Part shown: one piece after another, positions 16,761 through 26,269 of the stretch | Layout: every line of letters starts with the position of its first letter | Numbering within the stretch: the first letter of the stretch is position 1 | Assembly: GCF_002237645.1 (NCBI RefSeq) | Contig: NZ_MJUZ01000004.1 | Location: 1-64,000, forward strand | Direction: 5' to 3' | Source: Desulfovibrio sp. MES5 | Lineage (GTDB): Bacteria > Desulfobacterota > Desulfovibrionia > Desulfovibrionales > Desulfovibrionaceae | DNA: 64,000 bases | The notes under the pieces: generated by a model | The model's database searches: none | Told to the model about the DNA's origin: nothing | What the model saw: the letters and a program-made list of their open reading frames with translations, nothing else | Made by a program: the position numbers and the translations under genes

Positions 16761-18239
16761 ATGACCATGCCCCCAAAAACCACGAATCCCCGTAATTCCC
16801 GACTTTTCACCGCCCTCGCCGCCCTGCTCTGCCTCTGTCTGGCGCAGGCCGGTTGCAGCGATCAGGAGCCCCCCGCAAGCGACACGCCACAGGCGCGCTA
16901 TCTGCCCGTGACCCCCGAACGTCTTGTACTGACCAGCGAACTGCCCGGTCGTGTGGCGGCCCTGGTCACGGCCGAAGTGCGCCCGCAGGTGGATGGCATC
17001 ATTCAGCAACGTCTGTTTGAAGAAGGCGCGGTTGTAGACAAGGGACAGACGCTTTACCAGATAGACCCTGCCGTCTATGAGGCAGCCAGAAACACCGCCA
17101 AAGCCGAGCTGGAGGAAGCCCAGGTGCATGCGGCGGCCCAGCAAAAACGCGAAGCCCGCGTCAGGGTGCTGGCCAGGGCCAATGCCGTGAGCCAGCAGGA
17201 ACTGGACGACGTGCAGGCCGAACTGGGCCGGGCCAGGGCGCGCGTGGCCAGGGCGCGCGCCGCGCTTGAAACGGCGGAGATCAATCTTGACTACACGCGC
17301 ATCAAGGCTCCTGTGGCCGGAAAAATCGGCAGATCCGCCGTCACGCGGGGCGCGCTTGTAACCGCCAACCAGACAAGCCCCCTGGCGGTCATACAGCAGA
17401 TCGACCACGTGTATGTGGACATCACGCAGCCCAGCGCCAACATGCTGCGCCTGCGCCGCCTTGCCGCGTCCCTTGGCCCCGCCTGGGGAAAGGGGGCCAG
17501 CGGGGCGCGCCTTATTCTTGAAGACGGCACGCCCTACGCCGCGTCGAATGCAACGGGTGCGCCAGATGTGGCGGGTGCAACAGATTCGCAGAATGCAACG
17601 AATACGGCGGCGCCGGGGGGAACGCCAAAAACGCCTGATGCTGCGGGAGAAGCGGAGGCGGCGGGAGCACCGGACATACCTACTGCGGCGGCGCCGTACG
17701 CCGCGCCAAATGCGCCTGATCCAGCCAATGCGGCAGGGGCCGAACCGCACTGGATCACGGGCGACCTGCTGTTTGCGGAAATAAGCGTGGCCCAGTCCAC
17801 CGGCAATGTGAGCCTGCGCGCCCTGTTTCCCAATCCCGAAGGCCTGCTTTTGCCGGGCATGTATGCCCGCGTGCTGATCGAAGAAGGCGTCATCGAAAAC
17901 GCGCTTCTTGTTCCCCAACGCGCTGTCATGGCTGACAGTGAGGGACGCCATTTTGTCATGACCCTGCAAGGCCCTGAAACGCCGCCATCCGGCAAGGACG
18001 CGACCCCGGTCTTTACGGTGCAGAGAAAAAATGTGCAGCTTGACCGCCCCCACGGCAACCGCTGGCTCGTGCGCTCCGGCCTTGAAGCTGGCGACCTTGT
18101 GGTCATCGAGGGGCTGCAAAAAGCCGTGCCCGGCGGCAAGGCCGCCGGAACCCTGTGGCAGGCGGGGGCCAGCGCGCAAGTCAGCGCGCAGCCCAGGGCC
18201 GACACGCAGGACAGCCACAACAATCAGGATGGACGATAG
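16761..18239 (+). CDS. RND efflux periplasmic adaptor lipoprotein (AcrA/MexA-like)
   Basis: A 492-residue membrane-fusion protein that links an inner-membrane RND pump to an outer-membrane channel. The signal peptide ends in a lipobox (LAQAGC, Cys32). Then come the lipoyl half-motifs (VRPQVDGIIQQRLFEEGAVV, IKAPVAGKIGRS), a helical hairpin and the beta-barrel (VSLRALFPNPEGLLLPGMYARVLI). Within the barrel an Ala/Pro/Thr/Asn-rich insertion of about 75 residues (258-332) is not found in AcrA. First gene of a two-gene operon: its TAG touches the ATG of the pump gene. No TolC-like gene follows. Confidence 0.93.
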   Translation: MTMPPKTTNPRNSRLFTALAALLCLCLAQAGCSDQEPPASDTPQARYLPVTPERLVLTSELPGRVAALVTAEVRPQVDGIIQQRLFEEGAVVDKGQTLYQIDPAVYEAARNTAKAELEEAQVHAAAQQKREARVRVLARANAVSQQELDDVQAELGRARARVARARAALETAEINLDYTRIKAPVAGKIGRSAVTRGALVTANQTSPLAVIQQIDHVYVDITQPSANMLRLRRLAASLGPAWGKGASGARLILEDGTPYAASNATGAPDVAGATDSQNATNTAAPGGTPKTPDAAGEAEAAGAPDIPTAAAPYAAPNAPDPANAAGAEPHWITGDLLFAEISVAQSTGNVSLRALFPNPEGLLLPGMYARVLIEEGVIENALLVPQRAVMADSEGRHFVMTLQGPETPPSGKDATPVFTVQRKNVQLDRPHGNRWLVRSGLEAGDLVVIEGLQKAVPGGKAAGTLWQAGASAQVSAQPRADTQDSHNNQDGR

Positions 18240-21200
18240 ATGGCCGCCTTCTTTATCAACCGACCCATATTCGCCACCGTACTGGCCATCCTGCTCATGC
18301 TGGCCGGGGGTCTTGCCCTGCGCAACCTGCCCATTGCCCAGTACCCCGACATTGCCTCGCCGCAGATATCCATCTTCGGGCAGTACCCCGGCGCTTCGGC
18401 GGCAACCGTGGACCAGAGCGTGACCCAGCTCATCGAACAGCAGATGAAGGGCATCGACAATCTGCTCTACATGCACTCGTCCAGCGACGCTTACGGCAGC
18501 GTGGAAATGGTCTTCACCTTTGAGGCGGGCACCAATATCGACATTGCCCAGGTGCAGGTGCAAAACAAGTTGCAGCAGGCATTGCCCATGCTGCCAGAAT
18601 CCGTGCAGCGTCAGGGCTTGCAGGTCAGCAAGGCGGTGGAAAACTCCTTTATGACCATAGCCTTTTATGTCGATGACGCCTCAATGAGCGCGGGCGAAAT
18701 CAGCGACTATGTGGCCAGCAACCTCATCGACCAGCTCAACCGTGTGGAGGGCGTCGGCTCCACCACGCTCTACGGCGGCGTCAATGCCATGCGCATCTGG
18801 TGCGACCCGGCAAAAATGGAGCAATACCACCTGAATCCGCAGGACATTGTGGCCGCCGTGCAGGCGCAGAACGCGCAGGTGTCTGGCGGGCAGACAGGCG
18901 CAGCGCCCGCCCTGCCGGGGCAGGAAACAAGCATCACGGTCAATGCCGCGTCGCGCCTGCAGACAGTGGATGCATTCCAGCGCATACGCCTGCGCACAGA
19001 GGCTGACGGTTCCATACTGCGGCTCGGTCAGGCGGCCCGCGTGGAGATCAATGAAGAAACTTTTATGGGACAATCGCGCTTCAACGGCCACCCCGCCGTG
19101 GGCGTGGCCGTAAAGCTGGCATCCGGGGCCAACGTCATCAAGACCACGGACGCCATCAAGGCCGAGCTGGCTTCCCTCTCACGCTTTTTTCCTCAGGGCA
19201 TGCAGTATTCTTTCGCAGACGACAGAGCCCCCATTGTGGAAAAATCCATAAGCTCGGTGGTGCGTACCCTGCTGGAGGCCGTGGCTCTTGTGGTTGCCGT
19301 CATGTTTCTGTTTTTGCAGAGCTTCCGCTCCACGCTCATTCCCGCCATCACCGTGCCTGTGGTTTTGCTGGGCGTGTTCGCCGTGCTGTCGCTGGCGGGT
19401 TATTCCATCAACACCCTGACCATGTTCGGTATGGTGCTGGCCATCGGCCTGCTGGTGGACGACGCCATTGTGGTTGTTGAAAACGTGGAGCGCCTCATGC
19501 GGGACGAAATGCTCAGCCCCAGGGAAGCCGCGCTCAAGTCCATGCGGGAAATCACGGGCGCGCTTGTGGGCGTTGCCGTGGTCATTTCGGCGGTTTTTGT
19601 GCCCATGGCCTTCATGTCCGGGTCCACAGGCGTCATCTACCGCCAGTTTTCCATAACCATCGTCACGGCCATGGTGCTGTCGGTACTGGTGGCCATTGTG
19701 CTCACGCCCGCCCTGTGCGCCACCATGCTGCACAGGCACGCCATCGGCCAGGGCGAAGGCCTGTTTGGCCGCTTCAACCGCTGGTTTGACCGTCTGACGC
19801 GGCGCTACGCCGTCAGCCTGCGCCCCATGCTCGACAAACCCAAACGCTGGGTCGGCTTTTTTGTGGCGGGCCTCGCTGTATGCGTTGTTTTGCTGTTCCA
19901 GTTGCCCGGCGCGTTTTTGCCGGAAGAAGATCAGGGCATACTTTTTCTCGATATCCAGTTGCCGCCGGGGGCCTCTTTTGAGCGCACGGCCAAGGTGCTG
20001 GCGCAGGTGGAAGACTATTTTCGCCAGGACGAAAAAGAAGCCGTGGAGAGCGTCTTTACTGTCATGGGCTGGGGCTTCAGCGGCACGGGCCAGGGTTCGG
20101 GCATGGCTTTCGCCCTGCTCAAGGATTGGGGAGAACGCGGCAAGGGACAAGGGGTTTTTGACATCATGAACAGGGCCAATGCCCGGTTTGCGGACACTCC
20201 CGAAGCCCAACTTTTTGTCATGGCTCCTCCTGCGGTTATGGAACTGGACAATTCTTCCGGCTTCAGCATGCAGCTGATGGACAGGGGCAACAGGGGGCAC
20301 CATGCCCTCATGGCCGCCAAGGACGCCCTGCTGCAAAAGGCCGCCGGGCAGAAGGCCATCGGCTCTGCCCGGTACAGCGGCCTGGATGACGCCGAGCAGT
20401 ACCGCCTTATTATCGACAGCGACAAGGCCGGAGCCCAGGGCCTGGACATGGCCGTGGTCAACGGGGCCATCGGCGCATACTGGGGCGGGGAATACATCAA
20501 TGACTTTGTGGACAAGGGGCGCACCAAGAAGGTGTACCTGCAGGCGGAACCGGCCTTTCGCTCCAGCGCGGAGGACTTCCGCCGCTATCATGTGCGCAAC
20601 AATGTGGGAGAAATGGTCCCCTTTGCCAGTTTTATTGATGTGGAATCCATCAACGCCTCGCCCAAGCTCACCCGCTATCAGGGCGTGCCTGCGGTGAAGA
20701 TTGAGGGCGACGCCGCGCCGGGGCAAAGTTCCGGTCAGGCCATGAAGGCCATGACGGCCAGCGTCAAAGACCTGCCGCCGGGATTTGACTTTGCCTGGAC
20801 AGGACTATCTTATCAGGAGATGCTATCGGGTGATCAGGCCCCCATGCTCTATGCCATATCCCTGCTGGTGGTCTTTCTCAGCCTCGCGGCCCTGTATGAA
20901 AGCTGGAGCATCCCCGTATCCGTGCTGCTGGCCGTGCCCACCGGCATTGTGGGCGCGCTTGCCGGGGCCTGGCTGCGTGGGCTGAACAATGACGTCTACT
21001 TTCAGATCGCGGTGCTGACCATTGTGGGCCTTTCCGCCAAAAATTCCATTTTGATTGTGGAATTCGCCCGCGCCCAGCACAGGGCTGGCAAAAGTCTGGC
21101 AGCCGCCGCCATTGAGGCGTCACGGCTGCGGCTGCGGCCCATCATCATGACCTCCCTGTGCTTTATTCTGGGCGTCATCCCTCTGGCGCTGAGCAGCGGA

Positions 21201-21359
21201 GCCGGGGCCGGAGCGCAGAACGCCCTGGGCACTGTGGTGATGGCGGGCATGCTTACGGCAACCGCGCTTGGCATCTACTTTACGCCGCTATTCTTTGTCC
21301 TGATTGTAAAATTGCTGGGCAGACCATTGGCCGGAGGCGGCAACCAGCAACAAAGTTGA
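18240..21359 (+). CDS. RND multidrug efflux pump, inner-membrane subunit (AcrB/MexB-like)
   Basis: A 1039-residue HAE1-family proton-driven trimeric pump, normal length. It starts FFINRPIFATVLAILLMLAGG as AcrB does. The proton-relay pair Asp-Asp is in GLLVDDAIVVVENVERLM, and the second-half signature includes GLSAKNSILIVEFA and RLRPIIMTSLCFILGVIPLA. Translationally adjacent to the adaptor gene. Substrates are unknown; the context of a MerR regulator suggests inducible drug or detergent export. Confidence 0.95.
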   Translation: MAAFFINRPIFATVLAILLMLAGGLALRNLPIAQYPDIASPQISIFGQYPGASAATVDQSVTQLIEQQMKGIDNLLYMHSSSDAYGSVEMVFTFEAGTNIDIAQVQVQNKLQQALPMLPESVQRQGLQVSKAVENSFMTIAFYVDDASMSAGEISDYVASNLIDQLNRVEGVGSTTLYGGVNAMRIWCDPAKMEQYHLNPQDIVAAVQAQNAQVSGGQTGAAPALPGQETSITVNAASRLQTVDAFQRIRLRTEADGSILRLGQAARVEINEETFMGQSRFNGHPAVGVAVKLASGANVIKTTDAIKAELASLSRFFPQGMQYSFADDRAPIVEKSISSVVRTLLEAVALVVAVMFLFLQSFRSTLIPAITVPVVLLGVFAVLSLAGYSINTLTMFGMVLAIGLLVDDAIVVVENVERLMRDEMLSPREAALKSMREITGALVGVAVVISAVFVPMAFMSGSTGVIYRQFSITIVTAMVLSVLVAIVLTPALCATMLHRHAIGQGEGLFGRFNRWFDRLTRRYAVSLRPMLDKPKRWVGFFVAGLAVCVVLLFQLPGAFLPEEDQGILFLDIQLPPGASFERTAKVLAQVEDYFRQDEKEAVESVFTVMGWGFSGTGQGSGMAFALLKDWGERGKGQGVFDIMNRANARFADTPEAQLFVMAPPAVMELDNSSGFSMQLMDRGNRGHHALMAAKDALLQKAAGQKAIGSARYSGLDDAEQYRLIIDSDKAGAQGLDMAVVNGAIGAYWGGEYINDFVDKGRTKKVYLQAEPAFRSSAEDFRRYHVRNNVGEMVPFASFIDVESINASPKLTRYQGVPAVKIEGDAAPGQSSGQAMKAMTASVKDLPPGFDFAWTGLSYQEMLSGDQAPMLYAISLLVVFLSLAALYESWSIPVSVLLAVPTGIVGALAGAWLRGLNNDVYFQIAVLTIVGLSAKNSILIVEFARAQHRAGKSLAAAAIEASRLRLRPIIMTSLCFILGVIPLALSSGAGAGAQNALGTVVMAGMLTATALGIYFTPLFFVLIVKLLGRPLAGGGNQQQS

Positions 21360-21417
21360 AGCTGCGGCGGCAGCGCCCCTGGCGCTGCCGCCGCACAAAA
21401 GCCTTCCATGAGTTTTT

Positions 21418-22989
21418 ATGAATACGGATACTCCTGATACGCATCGTGCGCCCCCGCCAAACGCTCCTGTCCATAAGGCCCTCAGCAGGGCCGCCCGCTG
21501 GCGGGTGCTCATTGCCGTCATGATCGCATGGCTGCCCATTGCAATGGACATGACCATTCTTCATATCGCCGTGCCTTCGCTGACGCTTTCATTGCAGGCC
21601 ACAGGCACGGAAATTCTCTGGATCATAGACATCTATCCCCTGATCATGGCCAGTTTGCTGGTGCCCATGGGCACCCAGGGCGACCGCATCGGGCCACGGG
21701 CGCTGTTGCTGGTCGGGCTGGCTATCTTTCTGGTCGCTTCGCTGGCCGCGGCCTTTTCGCCCACGGCCAGGATCCTGATCATGTCCAGAGCGCTTCTTGC
21801 CGTGGGTGCGGCCATGATCGTGCCCAGCGTGCTGGCCATCATACGGATCACCTTTGAGGACTGGAAAGAACGGGCCATGGCGTTGGGCATCTGGGGCACG
21901 GTGAGCACCGTGGCTGCGGCCATGGGACCTCTGGCGGGCGGTCTTCTGCTTGAGCATTTCTGGTGGGGCTCGGTTTTTCTCATCAACGTGCCAATTATTC
22001 TGGGCATTCTGCCCCTGGCTGCTGTGTTGCTGCCCAAACCTCAGGTAAAAACGCGCGGCGCATGGCCCATCGGCCAGGCGCTCACGCTGGCGGCGGGCCT
22101 CATGGCCACGGTGTACGCGGTAAAGGCCCTCTTCAAACAGGGCGCGTCACTTTTGCTGTGCGGCGGCGCGCTGGTCTGCGGCGTCACGCTGCTGACACTC
22201 TTTGTCCGCCGTCAGCTGACAGCGCGCACGCCCATGCTTGATCTGGGGCTTTTTAGGCTGCCCGCCATCCGCGTGGGCCTTGTGACAGCCCTTGTCGTTT
22301 CGGGCGCTCTGGCTGGCGTGGAACTGACCATTGCCCAGGAACTGCAATTTGTTCTGGGGCGCACGCCCTTGCAGGCCGGCATCTTTATGCTGCCCATCAT
22401 GGCGGCCTCCGCCGTGGGCGGGCCGCTGGCAGGCAAACTGGTGGTCTTTGGGGGCTTGCGAAAGGTCTGTACGCTCTCGCTGCTGGCCGCAGGGGCCAGC
22501 CTTGCCGGGCTTGGCCTGGCAAGCTTTCACGACGCGGGCTGGCTTGTGGTTTTCTATATGGTGGTGCTGGGCCTTTCACTCAGCATCGGCCTGACGGCCT
22601 CGTCCATTGCCATCATGGGCAGCGTGCCGCCGGAAAAAGGCGGGGCCGCCGGATCCATCGAGGCATTGGGGTATGACCTGGGCGCTGGGCTCGGCATTAC
22701 AGGTTTTGGCGTGCTGCTGGCCGCCAATTACAGTTCCGCCCTGCGCCTGCCGGAACAGTTGCGGCAAAGCCTGCCGCACAGCGTCGCGGATTCCATCAGC
22801 GACACTATGGTGGCAGCGGAACTGGCAGGCGGGGAACAGGGCAGGGCCATTGCCGAGGCCGGACAGGCGGCCTTTTCCGCCGCGCACAGCACAGTGCTGC
22901 TTTCAGCGGCGATACTGGTGTGCCTGCTGGGAATCTGGGTCTTCAACGGGCTGCGCAACTACAATCCCGGCGAGCAGGACAAAGCCTGA
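21418..22989 (+). CDS. MFS drug transporter, DHA2 (14-TM) family
   Basis: A 523-residue inner-membrane proton antiporter, close in outline to SmvA/QacA-type pumps. Features: AWLPIAMDMTILHIAVPSL in TM1, PMGTQGDRIGPRALLLVGL (motif A) between TM2 and TM3, and LGIWGTVSTVAAAMGPLAGG (motif C region) in TM5. Lies 58 bp after the RND pump in the same direction, so it may be part of the same MerR-controlled transcript. Confidence 0.92.
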   Translation: MNTDTPDTHRAPPPNAPVHKALSRAARWRVLIAVMIAWLPIAMDMTILHIAVPSLTLSLQATGTEILWIIDIYPLIMASLLVPMGTQGDRIGPRALLLVGLAIFLVASLAAAFSPTARILIMSRALLAVGAAMIVPSVLAIIRITFEDWKERAMALGIWGTVSTVAAAMGPLAGGLLLEHFWWGSVFLINVPIILGILPLAAVLLPKPQVKTRGAWPIGQALTLAAGLMATVYAVKALFKQGASLLLCGGALVCGVTLLTLFVRRQLTARTPMLDLGLFRLPAIRVGLVTALVVSGALAGVELTIAQELQFVLGRTPLQAGIFMLPIMAASAVGGPLAGKLVVFGGLRKVCTLSLLAAGASLAGLGLASFHDAGWLVVFYMVVLGLSLSIGLTASSIAIMGSVPPEKGGAAGSIEALGYDLGAGLGITGFGVLLAANYSSALRLPEQLRQSLPHSVADSISDTMVAAELAGGEQGRAIAEAGQAAFSAAHSTVLLSAAILVCLLGIWVFNGLRNYNPGEQDKA

Positions 22990-23305
22990 TAGCGATGAGA
23001 GTCTGATCCGTCGGAAGCCTCATCCCGCAGGAGACTCACCCCCGCAAACGTACTGCCGGGATTTTGTACTTGGCGGGCCTCACTTCATGCCCGGATTATC
23101 ACGGTTCGAACGTGGCTTCTGCCTGACGTGGCGCGTTATCACGCGCTCGGCTCATGCCCGGCCCATGCCCTCTTTCATGTCCGACGCATGCCTCTTTCAT
23201 GCCCGGCTTCCCCTTTCATGCTAAAACGCCGCGCGTCACCCTTCTGACGCGCGGCGGCCCCAACAGGCTGTTTTCTTTGGCAGCCATTTTGCAAATCCCC
23301 CCGAC
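22990..23305. other. Intergenic stretch, MFS gene to fliR
   Basis: No supported gene. CATGCCCGGC / CTTTCATG-like short repeats occur at 23085-23220. A perfect 12-bp stem CGCCGCGCGTCA / TGACGCGCGGCG (23227-23256) has a 6-base loop but no T run; it may end the upstream transcript. Confidence 0.5.
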
Positions 23306-24097
23306 ATGGACGTGTTCAATTATAACCAGGCAGAGGTGCTGAGCCTCATTCTTACCATGATGCGGGTAAGCATCGTCATGTTCATGCTGCCTGTGTTTTC
23401 CACCAACAATATTCCCGTGCAGGTCAAGGCCGCCATAACCCTGGTGTTCACGCTGGGCATATGGCCGCATCTGGCGCTGCCGGGAAACCAGATGCCCGCC
23501 CACCCTTTTGACATTGTGATCATGATTCTGGGTGAAGCGGTCATGGGGCTGGTGTTGGGCATGGCCGTCAATTTTCTGTTCATGGCCATACAGGCCGGTG
23601 GGGAGTTGCTTGGCTTTCAGATGGGCTTTACCATGATCAACTTCGCCGATCCGCTCACCGGCAATCAGACGGGCATCACGGCGTTTTTTCTCTGGATGGT
23701 CTCGCTGCTGACCTTTCTGGCGCTGGACGGCCACCTCTACATGATCAAGGGCTTTGCCGAATCCTTCAAGCTGATCCCGCCGGGCGGGCTCTTCATCGGC
23801 TCCAAAATCCTGTGGCAGATATTGCACCTTGCCGCGCAGATGTTCGTGCTGGCCCTGCAGATCGCGGCCCCGGTGATGGTGGCGCTTTTTATGGTGGAAG
23901 TGGCCCTGGGCCTCGTGGCCCGCACCTCGCCGCAGATACACATTATGGAATTCGGCTTTCCGGCCAAGATCGGCGTGGGCTTTTTCTTTGTGGGCCTGCT
24001 GCTGGTCATTATGGCTGACCATGTTGAGACGTTCATTCTGGGGCTGGACGGCCTGTTCACCAACCTGCTGCGGTCCATGAGCCCTCTGTATCAGTAG
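23306..24097 (+). CDS. fliR: Flagellar export apparatus protein FliR
   Basis: A 263-residue integral membrane component of the flagellar type III secretion gate (with FliP and FliQ). Multiple membrane segments fit the family, and conserved stretches include RVSIVMFMLPVFSTNNIPVQ, GFQMGFTMINFADPLTG and the C-terminal PQIHIMEFGFPAKIGVGF. FliR is usually clustered with fliPQ and flhBA; here it is alone between an MFS gene and gltX, so the flagellar genes must be dispersed. A strong bidirectional terminator follows. Confidence 0.93.
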   Translation: MDVFNYNQAEVLSLILTMMRVSIVMFMLPVFSTNNIPVQVKAAITLVFTLGIWPHLALPGNQMPAHPFDIVIMILGEAVMGLVLGMAVNFLFMAIQAGGELLGFQMGFTMINFADPLTGNQTGITAFFLWMVSLLTFLALDGHLYMIKGFAESFKLIPPGGLFIGSKILWQILHLAAQMFVLALQIAAPVMVALFMVEVALGLVARTSPQIHIMEFGFPAKIGVGFFFVGLLLVIMADHVETFILGLDGLFTNLLRSMSPLYQ

Positions 24098-24197
24098 CAG
24101 CTGCACGGCCGGACGCGCCAACAAGCGGGCGGCGGGCGATGGCGCGCATATGCCCATGCCGCATACGGCAAGAGAGCTTTAACGAAACGGCTTGCGC

Positions 24198-24239
24198 CAA
24201 TGCAAAAGGGCCGCCCTCAGGGGCGGCCCTTTTGCATTG
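24198..24239. terminator. Bidirectional terminator between fliR and gltX
   Basis: Perfect 19-bp inverted repeat: CAATGCAAAAGGGCCGCCC, loop TCAG, then its complement. A/T tracts within both arms fit termination of the two convergent genes. Confidence 0.85.
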
Positions 24240-24274
24240 GTATCGAAAAAACACCGAAAGAGGCGTGATCCAGC

Positions 24275-25666
24275 CTACCCCGCAGCCCTTGCAAGCCGTG
24301 CCAGGGTTTCGTCCTTGCCGAGAAAGGCCATGATCTCGTTCAGGTGCGAGCCGCCCATAAAGCCCATAAGGGCGGTACGCAGGGGCGGTGCCACTTCCTT
24401 GAACTTGAGGCCGTTGTCCGCCACATAGGCGTTAAGGGCGGCCTCGATATTTTCAGCAGTAAAGGGCTCGCAAGCCGCGAATATCGCGGCCATAGCGCGC
24501 AAGTGCGCCTTGCCGCCGTCCGTCAGGTGCTTGGCGGCGTCTTTTTCCGCGTATTCCAGATCAGCGGCGGGCACCAGCAAGGGGCGGAAGCTTTCGGCCA
24601 GGGCCTTGAGATTGTTGGCGCGTTCACGGAACATGGCGCACAGGGGCTCCAGCCTTTCCTGCGTCAGCACGCCAAGGCCAGCCTGCTCCACAAAGGGAGC
24701 CGTCAGCGCGCCCAGTTCGGCCAGGGGCATTTCGCGCATGAAGTGGGCGTTGCACCATTCCAGCTTTGCCGGGTCAAAGGCCGCAGCCGCAGGATTGAGA
24801 TTGCTGCCGTCAAAATATTCCACCAGTTCTTCGGGCGTGAACAGTTCCTGATTGCCGTGGGACCAGCCAAGGCGCACCAGATAGTTCACGAGCGCCTGCG
24901 GCAGCAGGCCGTCCTGCTGGTATTCAATGACGGCGCGCGCGCCGTGGCGCTTGGAGAGTTTTTGCCGGTCAGGGCCGAGAATCATAGGCACATGGCCGAA
25001 ACGCGGCACGGGCAGACCCAGGGCTTCATAGATGAGGATCTGGCGCGGCGTGTTGGATACGTGGTCGTCACCGCGGATGACGTGGGTAATGCCCATATCA
25101 TGATCGTCCACCACCACAGCCATGTTGTAGGTGGGCATGCCGTCGGCGCGGCGGATGACCATGTCGTCCAGTTCGCCCACATCCACGGCGATCTTGCCCT
25201 TGACGAGATCGTCAAAGACCACCTTGCCCGCCAGCGGCGCCTTGAGGCGCACGCAGTGCCCTTCGCCCGGCCCCAGATCACGGGTGCGGCAGCAGCCGTT
25301 ATAGCGCGGCTTGAGGCCCTTTTGCCGGGCTTCTTCGCGCATGGCCTCCACCTCTTCAGGGGTACACGAGCACCAGTAGGCGTGGCCGGTTTCCAGCAGC
25401 TTGTCCACATAGGCGTTGTACAGGTCTGTGCGCTGCGTCTGATAGGTGAGATCGCCGTCCCAGTCCAGGCCCAGCCAGCGCATGGAAGCCAGGATTGAAT
25501 CGGTATACTCCTGCTTTGAGCGCAAAAGGTCTGTATCTTCTATGCGCAGATGAAAGCGGCCCTTGAAATGCCGGGCCAGAAGCCAGCAGAAAATGGCGGT
25601 GCGCGCCCCGCCGATGTGCAGATGCCCTGTGGGGCTGGGGGCGAATCGTGTAACCACTTGCGTCAT
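24275..25666 (-). CDS. gltX: Glutamyl-tRNA synthetase
   Basis: Class I aminoacyl-tRNA synthetase of 463 residues that charges tRNA-Glu. The ATP-binding HIGH motif appears as HLHIGG (residues 15-20) after RFAPSPTG, and the KMSKS loop as KLSKRHGA. A Cys cluster (CSCTPEEVEAMR followed by GCCR about 25 residues on) resembles the zinc-binding element of one bacterial subgroup. The C-terminal anticodon-binding helical domain is intact. Monocistronic, with the C-family tandem repeats beginning 70 bp before its start. Confidence 0.97.
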   Translation of the reverse strand: MTQVVTRFAPSPTGHLHIGGARTAIFCWLLARHFKGRFHLRIEDTDLLRSKQEYTDSILASMRWLGLDWDGDLTYQTQRTDLYNAYVDKLLETGHAYWCSCTPEEVEAMREEARQKGLKPRYNGCCRTRDLGPGEGHCVRLKAPLAGKVVFDDLVKGKIAVDVGELDDMVIRRADGMPTYNMAVVVDDHDMGITHVIRGDDHVSNTPRQILIYEALGLPVPRFGHVPMILGPDRQKLSKRHGARAVIEYQQDGLLPQALVNYLVRLGWSHGNQELFTPEELVEYFDGSNLNPAAAAFDPAKLEWCNAHFMREMPLAELGALTAPFVEQAGLGVLTQERLEPLCAMFRERANNLKALAESFRPLLVPAADLEYAEKDAAKHLTDGGKAHLRAMAAIFAACEPFTAENIEAALNAYVADNGLKFKEVAPPLRTALMGFMGGSHLNEIMAFLGKDETLARLARAAG

Positions 25667-25736
25667 GTTGCTATCCTTGACTGGGCTTGTGAGACAAACT
25701 GGCTGTCAGCCTGTTTGTTCTCGTATCTTTGTTAGA

Positions 25737-26178
25737 ACAATTTCACTTTGAAATTGTTCTGGCGGCTGCGTGAGCAGACGCCCGCCGCGCAGGCGTAAGC
25801 GCAGGTTGCCTGCGCTGGTAAACGCCAAAGCGAGCGTCCTGTAAACGTTGGGAATGCATATTCCCAACATTGATCTGCGCTGGACAATTTCACTTTGAAA
25901 TTGTTCTGGCGGCTGCGTGAGCAGACGCCCGCCGCACAGGCGTAAGCGCAGGCAACCTGCGCTGGTAAACGCCAAAGCGAGCGTCCTGTAAACGTTGGGA
26001 ATGCATATTCCCAACATTGATCTGCGCTGGACAATTTCACTTTGAAATTGTTCTGGCGGCTGCGTGAGCAGACGCCCGCCGCGCAGGCGTAAGCGCAGGC
26101 AACCTGCGCTGGTAAACGCCAAAGCGAGCGTCCTGTAAACTTTGAAAATACGCATTCCCAAGGCGATCTGCGCCAACG
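25737..26178. repeat. Three tandem 147-bp repeats (C family)
   Basis: Units start at 25737, 25884 and 26031, each with ACAATTTCACTTTGAAATTG. Copies 1 and 2 are nearly identical; copy 3 decays at its right end. Each unit contains the palindromes AATTTCACTTTGAAATT and GTTGGGAATGCATATTCCCAAC plus GGCGGCTGCGTGAGC. The period divides by three, so open frames run through on the minus strand, but they are not genes. The array fills the gltX / histidine kinase gap. Confidence 0.95.
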
Positions 26179-26269
26179 CCGCTATGGTGCTGCAAAACCG
26201 CTCCCGGGCCAAAGCGGGTTCTGAAGGCAAGCGCCCCCGAAAAACCTTGACCGAACTTCGGCAGAGTGT

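Noticed and set aside
16647..18563. 638-residue minus-strand frame opposite the RND adaptor
   Set aside because: Shadow of the adaptor gene; Arg/His-rich translation, no family.
19179..20726. 515-residue minus-strand frame opposite the RND pump
   Set aside because: Shadow; His/Gly-rich with no domain.
25737..26178. CRISPR array
   Set aside because: Only three units of 147 bp without unique spacers between short repeats, and no cas genes.
25706..26230. 174-residue minus-strand frame with 49-residue repeats
   Set aside because: It exists because the 147-bp repeat period is divisible by three; no ribosome site, and the DNA is palindromic and dispersed elsewhere as non-coding copies.
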